This document shows, in pieces, positions 43,700 through 55,630 of a DNA stretch of 64,000 bases; position 1 is the first letter of the stretch, and each line of letters begins with the position of its first letter. Location of the stretch: assembly GCA_021292165.1 (NCBI GenBank), contig CM037877.1:81623691-81687690 (forward strand). The letters run 5' to 3'. The position numbers were made by a program, and so were the translations under genes. The stretch is from Shinisaurus crocodilurus (taxonomy: Eukaryota > Chordata > Lepidosauria > Squamata > Shinisauridae). The notes under the pieces were generated by a model that worked only from the letters and a program-made list of their open reading frames with translations, was not told the DNA's origin and ran no database searches.

Positions 43700-44820
43700 G
43701 AATGAGCATTTCAGCTTGTTTCCAGTCGCTTTAGGGTCCTGCTGGCTCACGGGTACTACTGGATACTGTCTGATATATTTCACCCATATGAACCCACCCA
43801 AACCCTAAGATTGACATCCGAGGCCCTGCTCTCTAGATCACCATTAATAAATATCAGTTTGGGCCTTTTCAGAGGTGGCTCTGGAACTATGAAATTCTCT
43901 TCAAGAGGAATTTCACCAAGCCCCATCTCACCACTATTTCTGCTTTTAAGCAATCTATATGAATAATTTTCTGATTGCTCCTTTATAGCTTATTATGCTG
44001 ATGTGCTTTTTATTTAGTTAATTTTTTAAACCGCAGTTTTATTCTCTTGCAGTTCTTATTATGTCAGCCTCTTTTAAAGATATAATGCATATGACTAAAA
44101 TAAACAAATAACTATATAAATATATTACCAATTACAAGAAGACAAGTGGGACGTGTAACAAAATGCTGCTGTGTGGAATGCTCCTGCTCTAGCCATCCAG
44201 CCAAGCCTTCTTTCAGGATACCCTATTCCAATGCTCCTCCCTCCCTTTTTTTCCTATCCCACCCCCAGGCACTCAGGATTCTGTGGCCACTGAGCATGCT
44301 TAGTCTACTAGGGTGTTATTTGGGGGGAGGGAATGCCTCTTAGGATTTCTTCCCTTTAAAAAATCTGCTTGGGATTCCTCAAGCATGCCAATGCCTCTCT
44401 TCTTCTCAGTAGCCCATTTTGGCTTACATAGCTCTCATAACTCAGCACCTGAGTTCACTATTAGTATATATGATGTTCTTACGGTTGTTGGGACCCTTTC
44501 GCAAGATCCAAAGTGCACTGCCTTCAGTCTGATCGAGAAGCCATAGACTTCTTGGAAACAACACTTCCATATTTAGAGTTTTATTTAGACCTTTCCTATT
44601 AGAAAGAAGGCAAAAACCTATGGATGACAATAACTCTAAATATATTCTAATTGCAATGTTCATGCTAAAAGCTATATTAAAATAAAAACTAATACATCTG
44701 TTCCAACACATACACAAGCTCCCTCCGTACTTTGGATAATCTTGATCTAGATTGCCCTCAGGGTTGTTTTTTTGGTTTTGTTTTTTGAAGGGGGACTTCA
44801 GGATCTATGACTAGATAGAT
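43700..44820. other. Non-coding DNA, possible LINE debris
   Basis: 43850-43960 ('tctggaactatgaaattctc', 'ttcaccaagccccatctc') resembles a LINE 3'-UTR fragment. The rest shows no gene. Confidence 0.4.
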
Positions 44821-44822
44821 AG

Positions 44823-44825
<3 letters not shown>

Positions 44826-44863
<38 letters not shown>
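44826..44863 (+). repeat. (CA)n microsatellite
   Basis: About 19 CA units. Confidence 0.97.
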
Positions 44864-44864
<1 letters not shown>

Positions 44865-44867
<3 letters not shown>

Positions 44868-45440
44868 CTGTGCAGAGAGGCAGTGCAAAGTGGTCAGGTT
44901 GTATTTCATACATCTACATTCTTAAAAGGCAGAGAAATACCTTCATCTCAAATTGTTATGCAAATTTTAAACTCAGAGACTGTGGTGTGCCCTGTAAAAA
45001 TAGTCCTTTGCTCTGTCACATTCCTAGACAGTGTGTTCTACATCGTTTCTTTCCAAGACGTTCCCTTACTCTCCATTCTCTACTGAAGGATTGTATGGCA
45101 ACTGGCCCTGCACGATTAGCTTTTCTTTTTTTCCAAATTGTTGTCTCTCATTTTGATCCAAAACCACTGTGTCTCCATTTCCTCTTTTTCTGGATCAATC
45201 TGAAACACACCTGCCCATCAGCCAAAACAGCTACTAGCTGTCTTTCTTTTGCTGGAAACATAAGCTGAGCAAAGGAGTCTAACATCCCTTGAAGACGACC
45301 ACTGACAACAAACTTTCTTTCCCCCCCTTACTCCCTGTCCTGTTGAATTCTCCAAATATGCTTTGGATAATTCTGTTTCTGTGTGATATTCTGCTTCATT
45401 CTGAAGATTGACTTAATCATTCAACTGCTATTTTTATAAT
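44865..45440. other. Non-coding DNA, unassigned ORF
   Basis: A 132-codon plus-strand ORF (44870-45268) has no domain I recognise, and other frames across it are also fairly open. I do not call it a gene. Confidence 0.4.
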
Positions 45441-45578
45441 GTTTCACCAGGGATGTTGAAGAGTCCTTGGTCCCGAGTCCCGAGTCGAGTCCCGAGTCTT
45501 TGGACCCGAGTCTAGAGTCGAGTCTAGAGTCCGAGGTCCAAAATGGTGAGTCGAGTCGAGTCCCGAGTCATTCCCAAA

Positions 45579-45676
45579 GCGGCGGCCCATGGAGGGAGCG
45601 GGAGGGTCTCTGTGAGAGGAAGAAGAGCTGCCCTTCCTCCCGCGGAGACCCTCCTGCTCCCTCCATGGGCCGCTGC
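45579..45676. repeat. GC-rich hairpin in hAT core
   Basis: 'gcggcggcccatggagggag' followed by 'cgggagggtctc' is complementary to 'gagaccctcctgctccctcc' and 'atgggccgctgccgc', with a loop around 'gagaggaagaagagctgcccttcc'. Confidence 0.7.
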
Positions 45677-45879
45677 CGCCGCCGTTGCCACTCACCATCC
45701 TTCCCTCGTCCCTACTCCTGCCGCCGCCGGGGGCAGGGATGTATTACGAGCCCTCCCTGGGCTCGTAGTTCCCCGCGGCGGAGCGGCCCAAACTCGCTCT
45801 TCTGAGCAGCATGGAGCATTCTCTGCGCCGCTCGAGTCGCTGCCGCCTCGACGCCTCGACGCACCTCGCCACCGCCCCG

Positions 45880-46340
45880 CTGCCGCCCTCACCTCCGCCG
45901 CCGCCGCCGCCCTCACCTCACCTCCGCCGCCGCCGCCTCTGCCACCGCCCTCACCTCCTCCTCCTCCTCTGCCGCCGCCATCGCCATCGCCATCGCACAC
46001 AGCACGCCACGTCACGCCGCCAGTGTCGTCGCTCTGTTTTTGGCGGGGTTGCTGTGGTTCCTCCCGCCAAAAACAGAGTGACGGCGCTGGCGGCGTGACG
46101 TGGCATGCTGCATCACGCCGCTAGCGACGGCGCTCTGTTTTTGGCGGGAGGAACCACAGCAACCCCGCCAAAAACAGAGCGACGGCGCTGGCGGCGTGAC
46201 GCGGCGTGCTGTGTGCGACGGCGATGGCGACGAGGTCGACGGAGGAGGAGGAGGAGGAGGAGGAGGTGAGGGCGGCGGCGGCAGAGGCAGAGGCGAGGGC
46301 GGCGGCGGCGGAGGTGAGGGTGGTGGCGGCACCGGTGGAG
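45880..46340. repeat. Large GC-rich inverted repeat with E2F-like motifs
   Basis: Arms of roughly 200 bases are centred near 46108. The left arm has '(cgc)n ... cctcacctcc ... cgccatcgcc', 'acacagcacgcc' and 'gtcacgccgcc'. The right arm has the complements 'ggcggcgtgacg', 'ggcgtgctgtgtgc' and 'ggcgatggcg ... gaggtgaggg ... (gcg)n'. Each arm contains a smaller palindrome 'tttttggcgggg...cccgccaaaaa', so TTTTTGGCGGG, an E2F-like site, occurs about four times. Confidence 0.7.
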
Positions 46341-46479
46341 TCCTTGGGCTCGAGTCCCGAGTCGAGTCTCGAGTCCCACATAAATTATTGGGACTCGAGT
46401 GGGACTCGAGTCAGAGGGGGGACTCAGTAGGACTCACGAGTCGAGTTCCCGAGTCCGAGTCCCCATCCCTGTGTTTCAC

Positions 46480-47880
46480 ATAATTCTACATCTGCCAAAT
46501 CAAGCAGCAAAATAATAAAGAAATTCAATACACTTTACATTTACAAGTATGCCATAAAAAAAGAAAAGAAAAAAGACAACACAATACCTTGTTATATGTT
46601 AAAAAAACAAACAAACATGACTTCTGTCTCTAAGAATACTTTGATTTTAACATGACTTTAAGTTATCCCCATCATAAGCATGGGATTTATTTTTCCCTTA
46701 CTAGGATTCCTCTGGTCATCCAAATGTAGATGTGTCCAATTGCTAATGCACATCATGAACACACCTGCTATTTGCTTTGCTCCGAACTATCTGGGTGAAA
46801 AAGCCATTACCAGAATTAAAAGCAAGAGTAGTGCTTGACCAAATGAAGCTGCTGAGTTCATAGAAAACAATGACAAAGGCTCACACAAAACAGCTTAAAT
46901 AAGTTTATGAAGAGAAGACTGAGCCAATAATAGTTTAGAGCCATGGTCTGTTAAACCATAAATCATCTGGATTAGTCCTTTTCCCCACCCCTTCTTTGTT
47001 TCAACCACTTCTAGGGGAGTGGGATGACCGGTATCCACGTCTCTCTCATAAGGAGCAGTGGCAGAGCAGCAAGATTCCAGGATGATCCAATAGGATTGAT
47101 GGCAAATGCAATAGGTCCCCAGAGAGATGGCATCTTGGGAGGTGAAGATGAGGACTGTCTCTGGAGTAGCTGGTAATACATCCCAAATTTCTCCTTCAGA
47201 CTTGGAGCCCATGGCTTTGGACCACAGAAGACAGAAGGATCTCCAAAATTTTATCCAAGATAAGAGTAAGAGTCAAGGTTGGATAAGGATGTCTACCAGG
47301 GTGGTGAGACACTGAAGTTAATCTGTAGAGATGGCATCCACCAAATGGTTTGGCTGCTTGGTTGAAAGCTTGTGGGTCTTCTTTTACTTCGGTTTCCTGG
47401 GTACCTGGGAGGGGGAGGCATGGTGCTTGGACTTAGATTCCTTTGGTGATGTAGTGGCCACTGATGTCTCAAGAGTTGAAGGTGCTGGGCACTTGCCAAT
47501 GGAGTGGAGGCCCAATAATATGGTACCATAGCAGATTGTTCAATCCCAGGAACTGACATCGGTACCAAGGAGGATGAAGCCATACTCAAGGTTAAGGTGG
47601 CAATAGGGAGCTGGGGAGGAACACAATGAAGGCTATTCTCTGAACCCTTCCCTGCCAATTATGTCTTCATATGTTTCACTTTCACCACTCAGAATCATCT
47701 TTTGGCTGCATCTCTAAGTATACAGTCTCAATTTCACCAAATCCTTTAGTAAAGACTGATGTTAATGAACTCAGTTTCTGTCACCACTTCGGCAAGGGGT
47801 TATTATTTGGCCTGAGAGTTTAGCAAGATACTCTAACCAGGTTTCTTGAAAAAGAAACCATTTGTTCTTAAGGGGCAAAG
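46480..47880. other. Non-coding DNA, no gene seen
   Basis: Overlapping ORFs at 46895-47658 on both strands lack domains. Confidence 0.45.
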
Positions 47881-47881
47881 C

Positions 47882-47930
<49 letters not shown>

Positions 47931-47990
47931 TTCTATAGCACCCAATAGCCGAAGCTCTCTGGGTGGTTTACAACAATAAATAAAAATATA
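47881..47990 (-). mobile_element. L2 3' end with (TTA)n tail
   Basis: On the minus strand it reads 'tgtaaaccacccagagagct' and 'tcggctattgggtgctatagaaaa' followed by (taa)n, an L2 terminus whose tail has expanded into about 16 trinucleotides. Confidence 0.85.
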
Positions 47991-48065
47991 AACCAAGCAA
48001 AGGTTTATGGGTATGGAGGAGCAGTATGTAGTCCCTTTGTCTTAGACAGATCACTATCTAGTGGG

Positions 48066-49830
48066 ATTTAGGCTTACAGGAACTCCTAACCTCTGCAGGG
48101 ATGGAAGACTGATTAGAAAGGTTGCCTGTGGTGCAAGATGGATCCAAATGGTTTTCCCACTGCTTTGAGGGAGTTTTCTGCAGCACAAAACTCCCCCAAC
48201 TGGGCCAGCAGGAAACGACCCCAACCAGTAATTCTGTCAACGCCCTGGTAAATGTCTGGGATAGGGAAATGACTTGGGCAGTTGACACAATTGCTCCTGA
48301 GCATCTTCTCCCTGCTGATGGACCCAGGTGGGCTCCCTGGTTTTCCAAGAAGCTCAGGAAAGTGAAACAGCATGGATATAACAAGAGTAATGGTGGAGGA
48401 AATCTGATCAAGATGCATCTGATCAGACACAGGCTAAGACCCATAGGTCCATGCTATGGCAATGATGACAACAAAGAACTTGTACTTTTTTTTTGCCACC
48501 ATAGCATCCACACAGAGTTGTTCAGTGGAGCTATTCCAAATTGTTAAAGGTCTGTTACATGAAGGACTGGTGAAAGTTGAGGAAGAGAAGCCAGTGTTCT
48601 GGTGTGACATTTTTGCTACTACACATTTTCAGGATAAAGTCTCTCGCATCCACTGTTTGGATTGCATGATTATAGCAGATCCTAATGATGTACCTTCGGT
48701 GCCTGCTTGTCCTGTTGTAATAGACATGTTTCAGTTAATACAGATGGAAGATGTGGACAAGATCATTAGTAATGTGAGATCAACTATGTGTGTGCTTGAC
48801 CCCATGTCCTTCCTGGTTAATTAAAGCAGCAAGAGGAGATCTAGTTAAAGGGGTACAGAGAGCGGTAAATGCATTTTTGGAGGAAGGAGTTATACCATCT
48901 GGCCTTAAGGCAGCTGTTGTGAAACCTTTATTAAAGAAGCCCTCTCTGGAGCTCACCATACTGGATAGATTCTGACCTGTCTCCAATTTATCATTTTGGG
49001 GCAACGTACTTGAACGTGTGGTGGTGTCTCAGCTCTAGAGGTTTTTGGAAGAAGCAGATTATCCAGACCCATTTCAAGTTGGCTTCAGACCCGGTCTGGG
49101 AACTGAGACAGCTTTGGTCACCCTGATCTATGCTGGGAGCTAGATAGAGGGAGTGTGTCACTGTTGATTCTGCTGGACTACTCAGCTGCCTTCGATACCA
49201 TTGGCCATGGTGTCCATGGTGTCCCAGGCATGGATGTGCTTGAGAGGTACCATCTTAAAATGGTTTCAGGCCTTCCTTGAGGGTTGGTTTCAGAACGTGA
49301 TATTGGGGGCTTCTTATTCGCCCGCTTTGCCATTGCTGTACGAAAATGCTGAGGGGTTGATCTTGTCCCCCATGTTATTTAACATCTACATGGAACTAGT
49401 GGAAGAGATTTGGGGTGCACTACTACCAATATGCAAATGGCACCCAGCTCTATTTTTCCTTTTCAGAGAGCCAATGTAGTGTAGTGGTGAGAGTGTTGGT
49501 CTGGAACTTGAGAGACTCAAGCTCTAGTCCCCACTCGGCCATGAAGCTCACCGGGTGACTTTGGGCCAGTCACTGACTCTCAGTCTAACCTACCTCACAG
49601 GGTTGTTGTGAAGATAAAATGGAGAAGAGGAGGACCATGTAAGCCACCTGGGTTCCTTGCAAGAGGAAAAAAGCTATGATATAAATGTAATAACAACAAC
49701 AACAATAATAATCACCACCACCACCGCCACCCCTCGCCTCCGCCACCACCAGAGAAGCTGTTGGTGTTCTGAATCGGTGTCTGGAGGCAGTAATAGGCTG
49801 AATGCAGAGTTATTATTTCTGCCAATCAGG
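48066..49830 (+). pseudogene. L2-clade LINE, heavily decayed, SINE-interrupted
   Basis: Recognisable pieces in order: linker 'VNVWDREMTWAVDTIAPEHL' and 'RWAPWFSKKLRKVKQ' (48245-48370), RT N-terminal 'CPSWLIKAARGDLVKGVQRA' and 'VVKPLLKKPSLE' (48803-48955), motif A region near 49165, motif B-like 'LILSPMLFNIYMELVEE' (about 49360), then 'ICKWHPALFF' where YADDTQLY is expected. A Sauria SINE is inserted at 49466; the frame resumes near 49752. Many stops and indels. Confidence 0.82.
49466..49715 (+). mobile_element. Sauria-type SINE inserted in L2
   Basis: Head 'gagccaatgtagtgtagtggtgagag', B box 'caagctctagtcccc', tail '...ttccttgcaagaggaaaaaa' then (aac/aat)n. L2 coding text flanks it on both sides ('tttttccttttcagag' | 'agagaagctgttggtgttct'). 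Confidence 0.92.
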
Positions 49831-50800
49831 TGTAAGATTCTACGCTATTTCCTAACTAATAAAATATCCTGACCAACAGAATTCTAAATATTCAAATATA
49901 CATATCAAAAATAGTCATCAAATTAAACAACCATAACACAACTCATTAATGCCTATTTAACACTAACCCACACCTCTTTTTATCATAGGGGCTGAGTAGG
50001 ATCAGTCTCAGCTACTATGCTTGTGAGGTTTGCTATCTAATGGAAGCCTCCTGGAGCTCCTTGTTGGAATTTAACATTGCAGAAGGACTGACATGGTTTT
50101 ATTTTAGGTTTGTCCTATCATAGGTAGATTTAGGTTCACCTCCAACCAAGGTGTTTTACCCTAGGCCCTGAAATCACTACTTCTAAGCCATTCTGTAAAG
50201 CCAATAAAATGTGGTCATTTTAATATCTTTTTCATATGTAGCTGTATCTATAATGGAGCTTCTTCCCTGTGATGTTATTCACGCAGCAGCAGCAGTGATT
50301 TTGAATGGAAAACCATTCCACAGCAGCAATTTCTCTGGTCCAAATTACCCCCCCCCACTTGCTGTTTCCAGATACATTTCTGCAGGTAAACATGTGACTG
50401 GACCTCCCTATGGGAGGAAGATCAGCTGGGCTGATTTGGAATGGGAAAGGGCTAAAGGGGAAAGGATTAAACATTGCTTCTACCTACCACTCCTCTGCTC
50501 AAAATCACCCCTCCCAAAGCTGTTTCTCATTTTAAAAAAACAACCACTATTGGGACTTCATTACATATGTTTGTGTGTCACATGTAGTTTGCTCCTGAGA
50601 ACATATGGGAGTCTGCCAATTTATCAGATGTTTCCTAGAGCACAGTCCAGTACAACAGATGTGTCTCAAGCCTCCAGGAGAGGGCACCTAGCAGTACTCA
50701 GGAGCAGTACCGTACCCAACTCAGCCTTGTGCTTTTGAGGATACACCTCCCAAACATGACAGTGTCAACCAACAGATGGATATCTTGCACTCTCACTCGT
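49830..50800. other. Non-coding DNA, unassigned ORF
   Basis: A 175-codon plus-strand ORF (50211-50738) is open but has no domain, poor start context and no splice context. I consider it fortuitous. Confidence 0.4.
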
Positions 50801-50804
50801 ATCT

Positions 50805-50934
50805 CAGTGTTCTCCAACCTTGGGTCCCCAGATGTTTTTGGCCTACAACTCCCAGCATGCCACAGCCAGCTGGCTGGGGCATGCTGGGAGTTGTAGGCCA
50901 AAAACATCTGGGGACCCAAGGTTGGAGAACACTG
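50805..50934. mobile_element. hAT hairpin MITE, copy C
   Basis: A 130-base palindrome, 'cagtgttctccaacc' to 'ggttggagaacactg', with arms as in copies A and B. Flanking octamers tcgtatct and ctctgtct are only partly alike. Confidence 0.85.
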
Positions 50935-50939
50935 CTCTG

Positions 50940-52400
50940 TCTGAACAGAGCAATGGGCAGGTAGCATCAGATAGCTTGTTGGATGCAGGAGCCTATTTCT
51001 GGATTGGATGCAGGAGCCCATTTCTCCAGTCTTTATTAGCTAAAAATATGAGGTGGAAGGTTCCAGTTCAGATCTCAGTCCAACCATGAATTCCTATGTG
51101 ATGTTAGACAGACTAGGCCTCCCTCAGCATCAGCTTCACACACACACCCATGTCTAATAATAATATTCATGATAATAATACTGGCCTGCTTTAAAAAAAA
51201 CTGCTGTAAATATTGTTGAGATAAGGAATGTGAAGTGATTTGAACATTTGGTGAAAATGGCATATAAAAAATACTTTGTTATGCTGATGTTGCTGCTGAT
51301 ATAATGAGCCACAATGGAACCAAATATGTCACCTACCCACCCGGTCAAGATCAGTGTCATTAAATGTTTAGATTTCATCAGGTTTGCATTACATCTGTCA
51401 CAAGTTAATGGAACAATAACTAGCTATACTTCAGCCTAAGAATCCAAAGACCTTAATCTGTCTTCAGGACAACTGCTATCAACACTGTAGCTTTTGGGAA
51501 CATTATACCTGCCTCTTTTCTGGAGGTTAGGTTTCTGAGATGGTCTGATAATAGGATAAAGTGGACAGGTAGGTATCATTACTTTTTCCACAACAAGCTG
51601 CAGCCCAGTGTGTCTAACTATCTCAGAGTGATGGTCCATCCTTGCAACCAGTCTAATAAGCACTTTAAGCAAAAGGAAATGAATGAGTGCTATTGTATTT
51701 AATACATTTTACACCCTAATCTATTTGTCACACTAATTAGGAAATGAATCACTGTAAAGTTGTAGATGAACCTGTTTCTTGCCCAGCAATGTACAAGGAG
51801 ATTGTCAGTATAATGGAACCCCAGAAAGGGCTTAATAGAGAGATAAATTAGTACAGAAGGGGAAATCTTCTGATATGCCATTTAAACAAATACATGTGCA
51901 ATTAAGAATATGAAGGCTGAACTTTTTGAGGCATCGGCTGACAACCAGGATAATTACGAAGAAGGTGAGCTACAAATGCAAGCATTCAAACACAACTTTC
52001 ATTATGAGGCAAGACCTCAGTTTTACAATGAATAATTAGATTCTTTTCTACCAGCTGCATTACTAGTAAAACCAAAGAAATCAAAGGACAATTTTAATAG
52101 GAAATTCTACAGATGGTTGATCCAGTTTGCTTTGTTTTTGATTGGAATATGAAAAAATCTAAAGAAGAATTTACAAGATGCTGATTGTCCAAATTAGCCT
52201 TTGTGGTAAACTTTAATATACTCTGTGAAATGCAAATAAACAAAGACTACCTGCCCATTAACAGAGGAAAGAGTTGCATTTCCCCCATAACAATATACTG
52301 TGGCTTGAATACTAGCAAAATGCAATATCCTGGATCCCACAGAACAAATGACCAACAACTGCTCATCTCTTGCTGGAGAAATGGAATGTCTTAGAAAACT
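50940..52400. other. AT-rich non-coding DNA
   Basis: No supported gene, RNA or repeat beyond short low-complexity runs. Confidence 0.5.
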
Positions 52401-52405
52401 CTTGG

Positions 52406-52962
52406 TGTGAGGTTCCCCCCACCCCTTCCATGGTCAACTAACGTTAAAGTATTCTAGGATTTGTTCTTGTGACAATGAAGATAAAACATTAATATTGCAA
52501 CCTGTTTGGCACCCTGCGGCGTAACCCCACAATTCAGTTCCCTGGTGTATGTCTGCATTAGTATGTTTAGTGAGTATAGAATGTTGAACTGAGTGGGCGT
52601 GGTTTGTGATGTCTTGGAAAGGGTGGGGGGAGGAGTATATAAGGAGTGTTTGAGTGATGTCAGAGTTAGTGTGTTGGGAGTGTTGTTGAGTGTTGAGAGT
52701 GTTGGGAGTTGGGGAGTTAGTTTAGTTGGGTTAGTCGGGTCTTTGTCTTTTCCTTCTTACAGTTATTTGTGTCTTGTCTGTTAGGAGTTTTGAGAGAAAT
52801 CAGTGCTTGTCTGAAGAGTGAAAGTATTTAGAATTATAGGGACTTAGGTTAATTACAAAGTGTTTGGTGTAGGCAGGTTTAAAGTTATTTTCTGGAACTA
52901 TGATTTTGAGAATTAAAATAAACTTATTTTTATTTTGTTTGCTACCCAAATCCTACGTGTCA
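52406..52962 (+). mobile_element. Solo LTR-like element
   Basis: Contains a TATA box 'gagtatataaggagtg' (about 52635), a GT-rich leader, and a polyadenylation signal 'attaaaataaacttatttttattttgttt' (about 52914) shortly before the end, the U3-R-U5 order of an LTR. It starts TGTGAGG and ends near GTGTCA(G). 'cttgg' at 52401-52405 and 52964-52968 could be the 5-bp target duplication. No internal retroviral or Gypsy genes are adjacent. Confidence 0.6.
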
Positions 52963-53277
52963 GCTTGGCATTATTAACCTGCATTACTGTTAAATCTACA
53001 CACACACACACACACTTTTGTACCCACAGTATCATAGATTTAAAATAGATCCTTAATAACCTGTATTAATCTTTCCCCTCATTGGTAGGGGAAAGGTTTC
53101 ATTTGACCCTCCCCTCAGGTTTTTAAGTGTTGGTGCTTAGCCTGAGAAGGGTTTATGCGTCTGATCCTAGTGTGAAGGGACTGTGTCGTTGCACACCCCA
53201 GTCCATAAAATTTGCAAACACCACTGTAACATCATTACCCTGTTGGCATATAAATGTCATCTGTAGTGACATTGTGC

Positions 53278-53517
53278 TATTTATTTATTTATTTATTTAT
53301 TATATTTATACCCCGCCTTTTTTCCTGCAAGGAACCCAAGGCGGCATACATAATTGTCCTCTCCATTTTATCCTCACAACAACCCTGTGAGGTAGGTTAG
53401 GCTGAGAGTCAGTGACTGGCCCAAAGTCACCCAGTGAGTTTCATGGCCGAGCAGGGACTAGAACCTGGATCTCCCGAGTCCCAGTCCAACACTCTCACCA
53501 CTATGTCACACTGGCTA
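53278..53517 (-). mobile_element. Sauria-type SINE, full length
   Basis: Reverse complement of the standard copy: '(attt)n...ccccgccttttttcctgcaagg' through 'gtttcatggccgagcaggga' to 'caccactatgtcacactggc'. Confidence 0.95.
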
Positions 53518-53519
53518 GC

Positions 53520-55440
53520 AGAGCAAGTCTCAGAATCAAGATGTAAATCAAGATGTTCTTGGAGCTGACATTACATATTTTAAAATAATCAAATATCATG
53601 AGCCATGATAAAGTTGTTGCTGTAACTGGCATTCCAGTGACTAAACACACCCTCATTATAGGCACATCAATTTGTGTTACTACATCAAATGAAATATGAC
53701 TCTTGATAAGCAGGAGGCAATATCCCAATGAAGGAAAGAAAGAGAATACAAATTAATTCCAGGAGAGTTTGCAAACCATAGAAATCAACAGTTTATAAAT
53801 CACAAACATATGTTATTAAAATAGGTAGAAATAATTGCAGCTAAGCCAAAATTGTGTGTGTGTGTGGGGGGATTTCACACACAAACATTATTTCCCACCA
53901 AAATACACTTTTAGCAATTTCTTTTCGGGATTGGTTACAAACAAAGGGGAAATCTTTGTGCTTCCCTCCCTCCTAACGCCCAGTATGCAATCACACTTTT
54001 CCCTGTGTTCTGCCTCTAACAAACTTTCTGCACTGTTCTCCAATCCCTCACCCAACACCTATTTAGAGGGCACTACAACACAGAAAGCATTGGCTCTACT
54101 CTGAATTGGTTTCATTTACCTGACATTGGCACATAGGCAGCCCTAATGGACTACACAACATCATTACATCATCCCACTCACTATGGCTGGGATAAAGCAG
54201 TGAGGAAGAAGTCTTAAAAATTACACCAAATGAGTAGCTGAGAGAGTGAACACATCATGCTAAGTCACCCTGAGAATAAACCATGATGGGTTGGTTGTTC
54301 GCTGAATACCCCACATTAGTTCCAAGAGACGATCAGCCTCTCTGAGGCTTGTCGTGGCTTGTTTCCAACTCACTTCTTCCCACGCCCAGGACGTGTCCCA
54401 GGGGCCTTTGCAGGAAAATTCCCATCCTGCAATCCTTTGCTTCTTCACTACATCAGCATCCTTTTTTCCTATTGGTCCACTGGGTACTCTGGGTGTGTCT
54501 TGCCTTTGCCAGCTCCCAATGGAAAGTTTTCCAATCCCTCCCCCGCTCCCTTGGCAGATCGATACCTGCCTATACTTGTTTTTCAAATAAAAAATGTAAA
54601 CGCTAACATTCCCTTTTGCAATTTTAATTTTTGTCCTGTGCTTCATCCGTGGATACCACAATGCTTTCTTCCCCTGCCTGAGAAGTGGGTTTTGCTCATC
54701 ATCCCACTTTCGCACCCCCCTCTACTCTCTCATAGCCATAGAAGCGGCACTCCAACTACCCGAGAAGGGGGTTGAGTTCTGGCTCCCTATTCACCTGATC
54801 ACTTGCCACCCAACAGAGAAGCCACTTTTGTTCATCTCACATCTTTGCTCCCACCTCTTCTCTCTGTTAATTGGAGAAGTGACTATCCCCCCCCACACAC
54901 ACACACACACACTCTGGTCTCAGACAGCCCGAGAAACGGTTTGAGTTCTGGCTCCCTCTTCGTCTGCTCCCCTCCCCCCCCACACACACACTTTCCTTTA
55001 TCCGGGGAATCATATTTTGCTCATGCTGCCAACTCCCCACCCCCCACAACTGGCCTCCAAGAGCACAATAAGTCTTTCTACCCAAGTCCTCCTCCTCACC
55101 TGCTGTGCCACCCCCACTACACTATCAGCCTGGTTTCCCCACACATACCACCTTCCATCTCTACCGTGGAACATTTCCCTAGTTTTTATATCTTATAAGC
55201 ACACACAACTGTGAAACACTTAAAAAATCTTTATTGTGAAACCATGATTAGTTAGCATGTTATGCAGACAATTCTTGGCCCCAAGAGAACAGCCGTGGCG
55301 ACTAATTAATTTAAATTAGCTTGGGAAGGCACTATGAAGAGTCTGAACTTTACTGGCTATAGGCTTTGCTCATATGGGGTGTGCTAACTAAAACAATACT
55401 GATGGGAAGTGGGATATCCTACAAAGTATGAGAATGCGTT
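53520..55440. other. Non-coding DNA with CA/C-rich runs
   Basis: CA runs near 54893 and 54981 and a pyrimidine-rich bias explain the overlapping ORFs (54260-55214). MITE-like 'ccatgatgggttgg' debris lies near 54280. Confidence 0.45.
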
Positions 55441-55630
55441 GTGATTATATGTGAGAAGTGATGCATTACTAGACTGGGGGGGGGGGGCTTACACGGGGAA
55501 TGCTATCAAGCGGGTGATTGGGAGAGGGGCAAAGGATCAGGCTTACCTGAGGTATACTTATTGGGAAGGGGTGCTTACATGGGGTACGACTACCATGGCA
55601 TCAATGGGGGTGTGGTGGGGGTGGGAAGGC

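Larger units (their letters stand above)
45448..46471. mobile_element. hAT non-autonomous element with GACTCG-array ends, copy 2 (opposite orientation)
   Basis: Begins 'cagggatgttgaagagtcct' and ends 'gagtccccatccctg', flanked by a perfect 8-bp duplication tgtttcac (45440-45447 and 46472-46479). The ends match copy 1 (31315-32288) in reverse, including 'actgagtcccccctctgact' on the minus strand. The core differs completely: a very GC-rich, CpG-rich palindromic cargo. ORFs through the core (poly-P, poly-S, poly-G) are low-complexity artefacts. Confidence 0.9.

Noticed and set aside
45543..46483. Proline/serine/glycine-rich ORFs up to 193 codons
   Set aside because: They are translations of CGC/GGC and GACTCG repeats in a palindromic transposon core, appear on both strands, and cross element boundaries.
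50211..50738. 175-codon ORF as a gene
   Set aside because: No domain, no Kozak-like context, includes low-complexity stretches, and no splice or promoter support.
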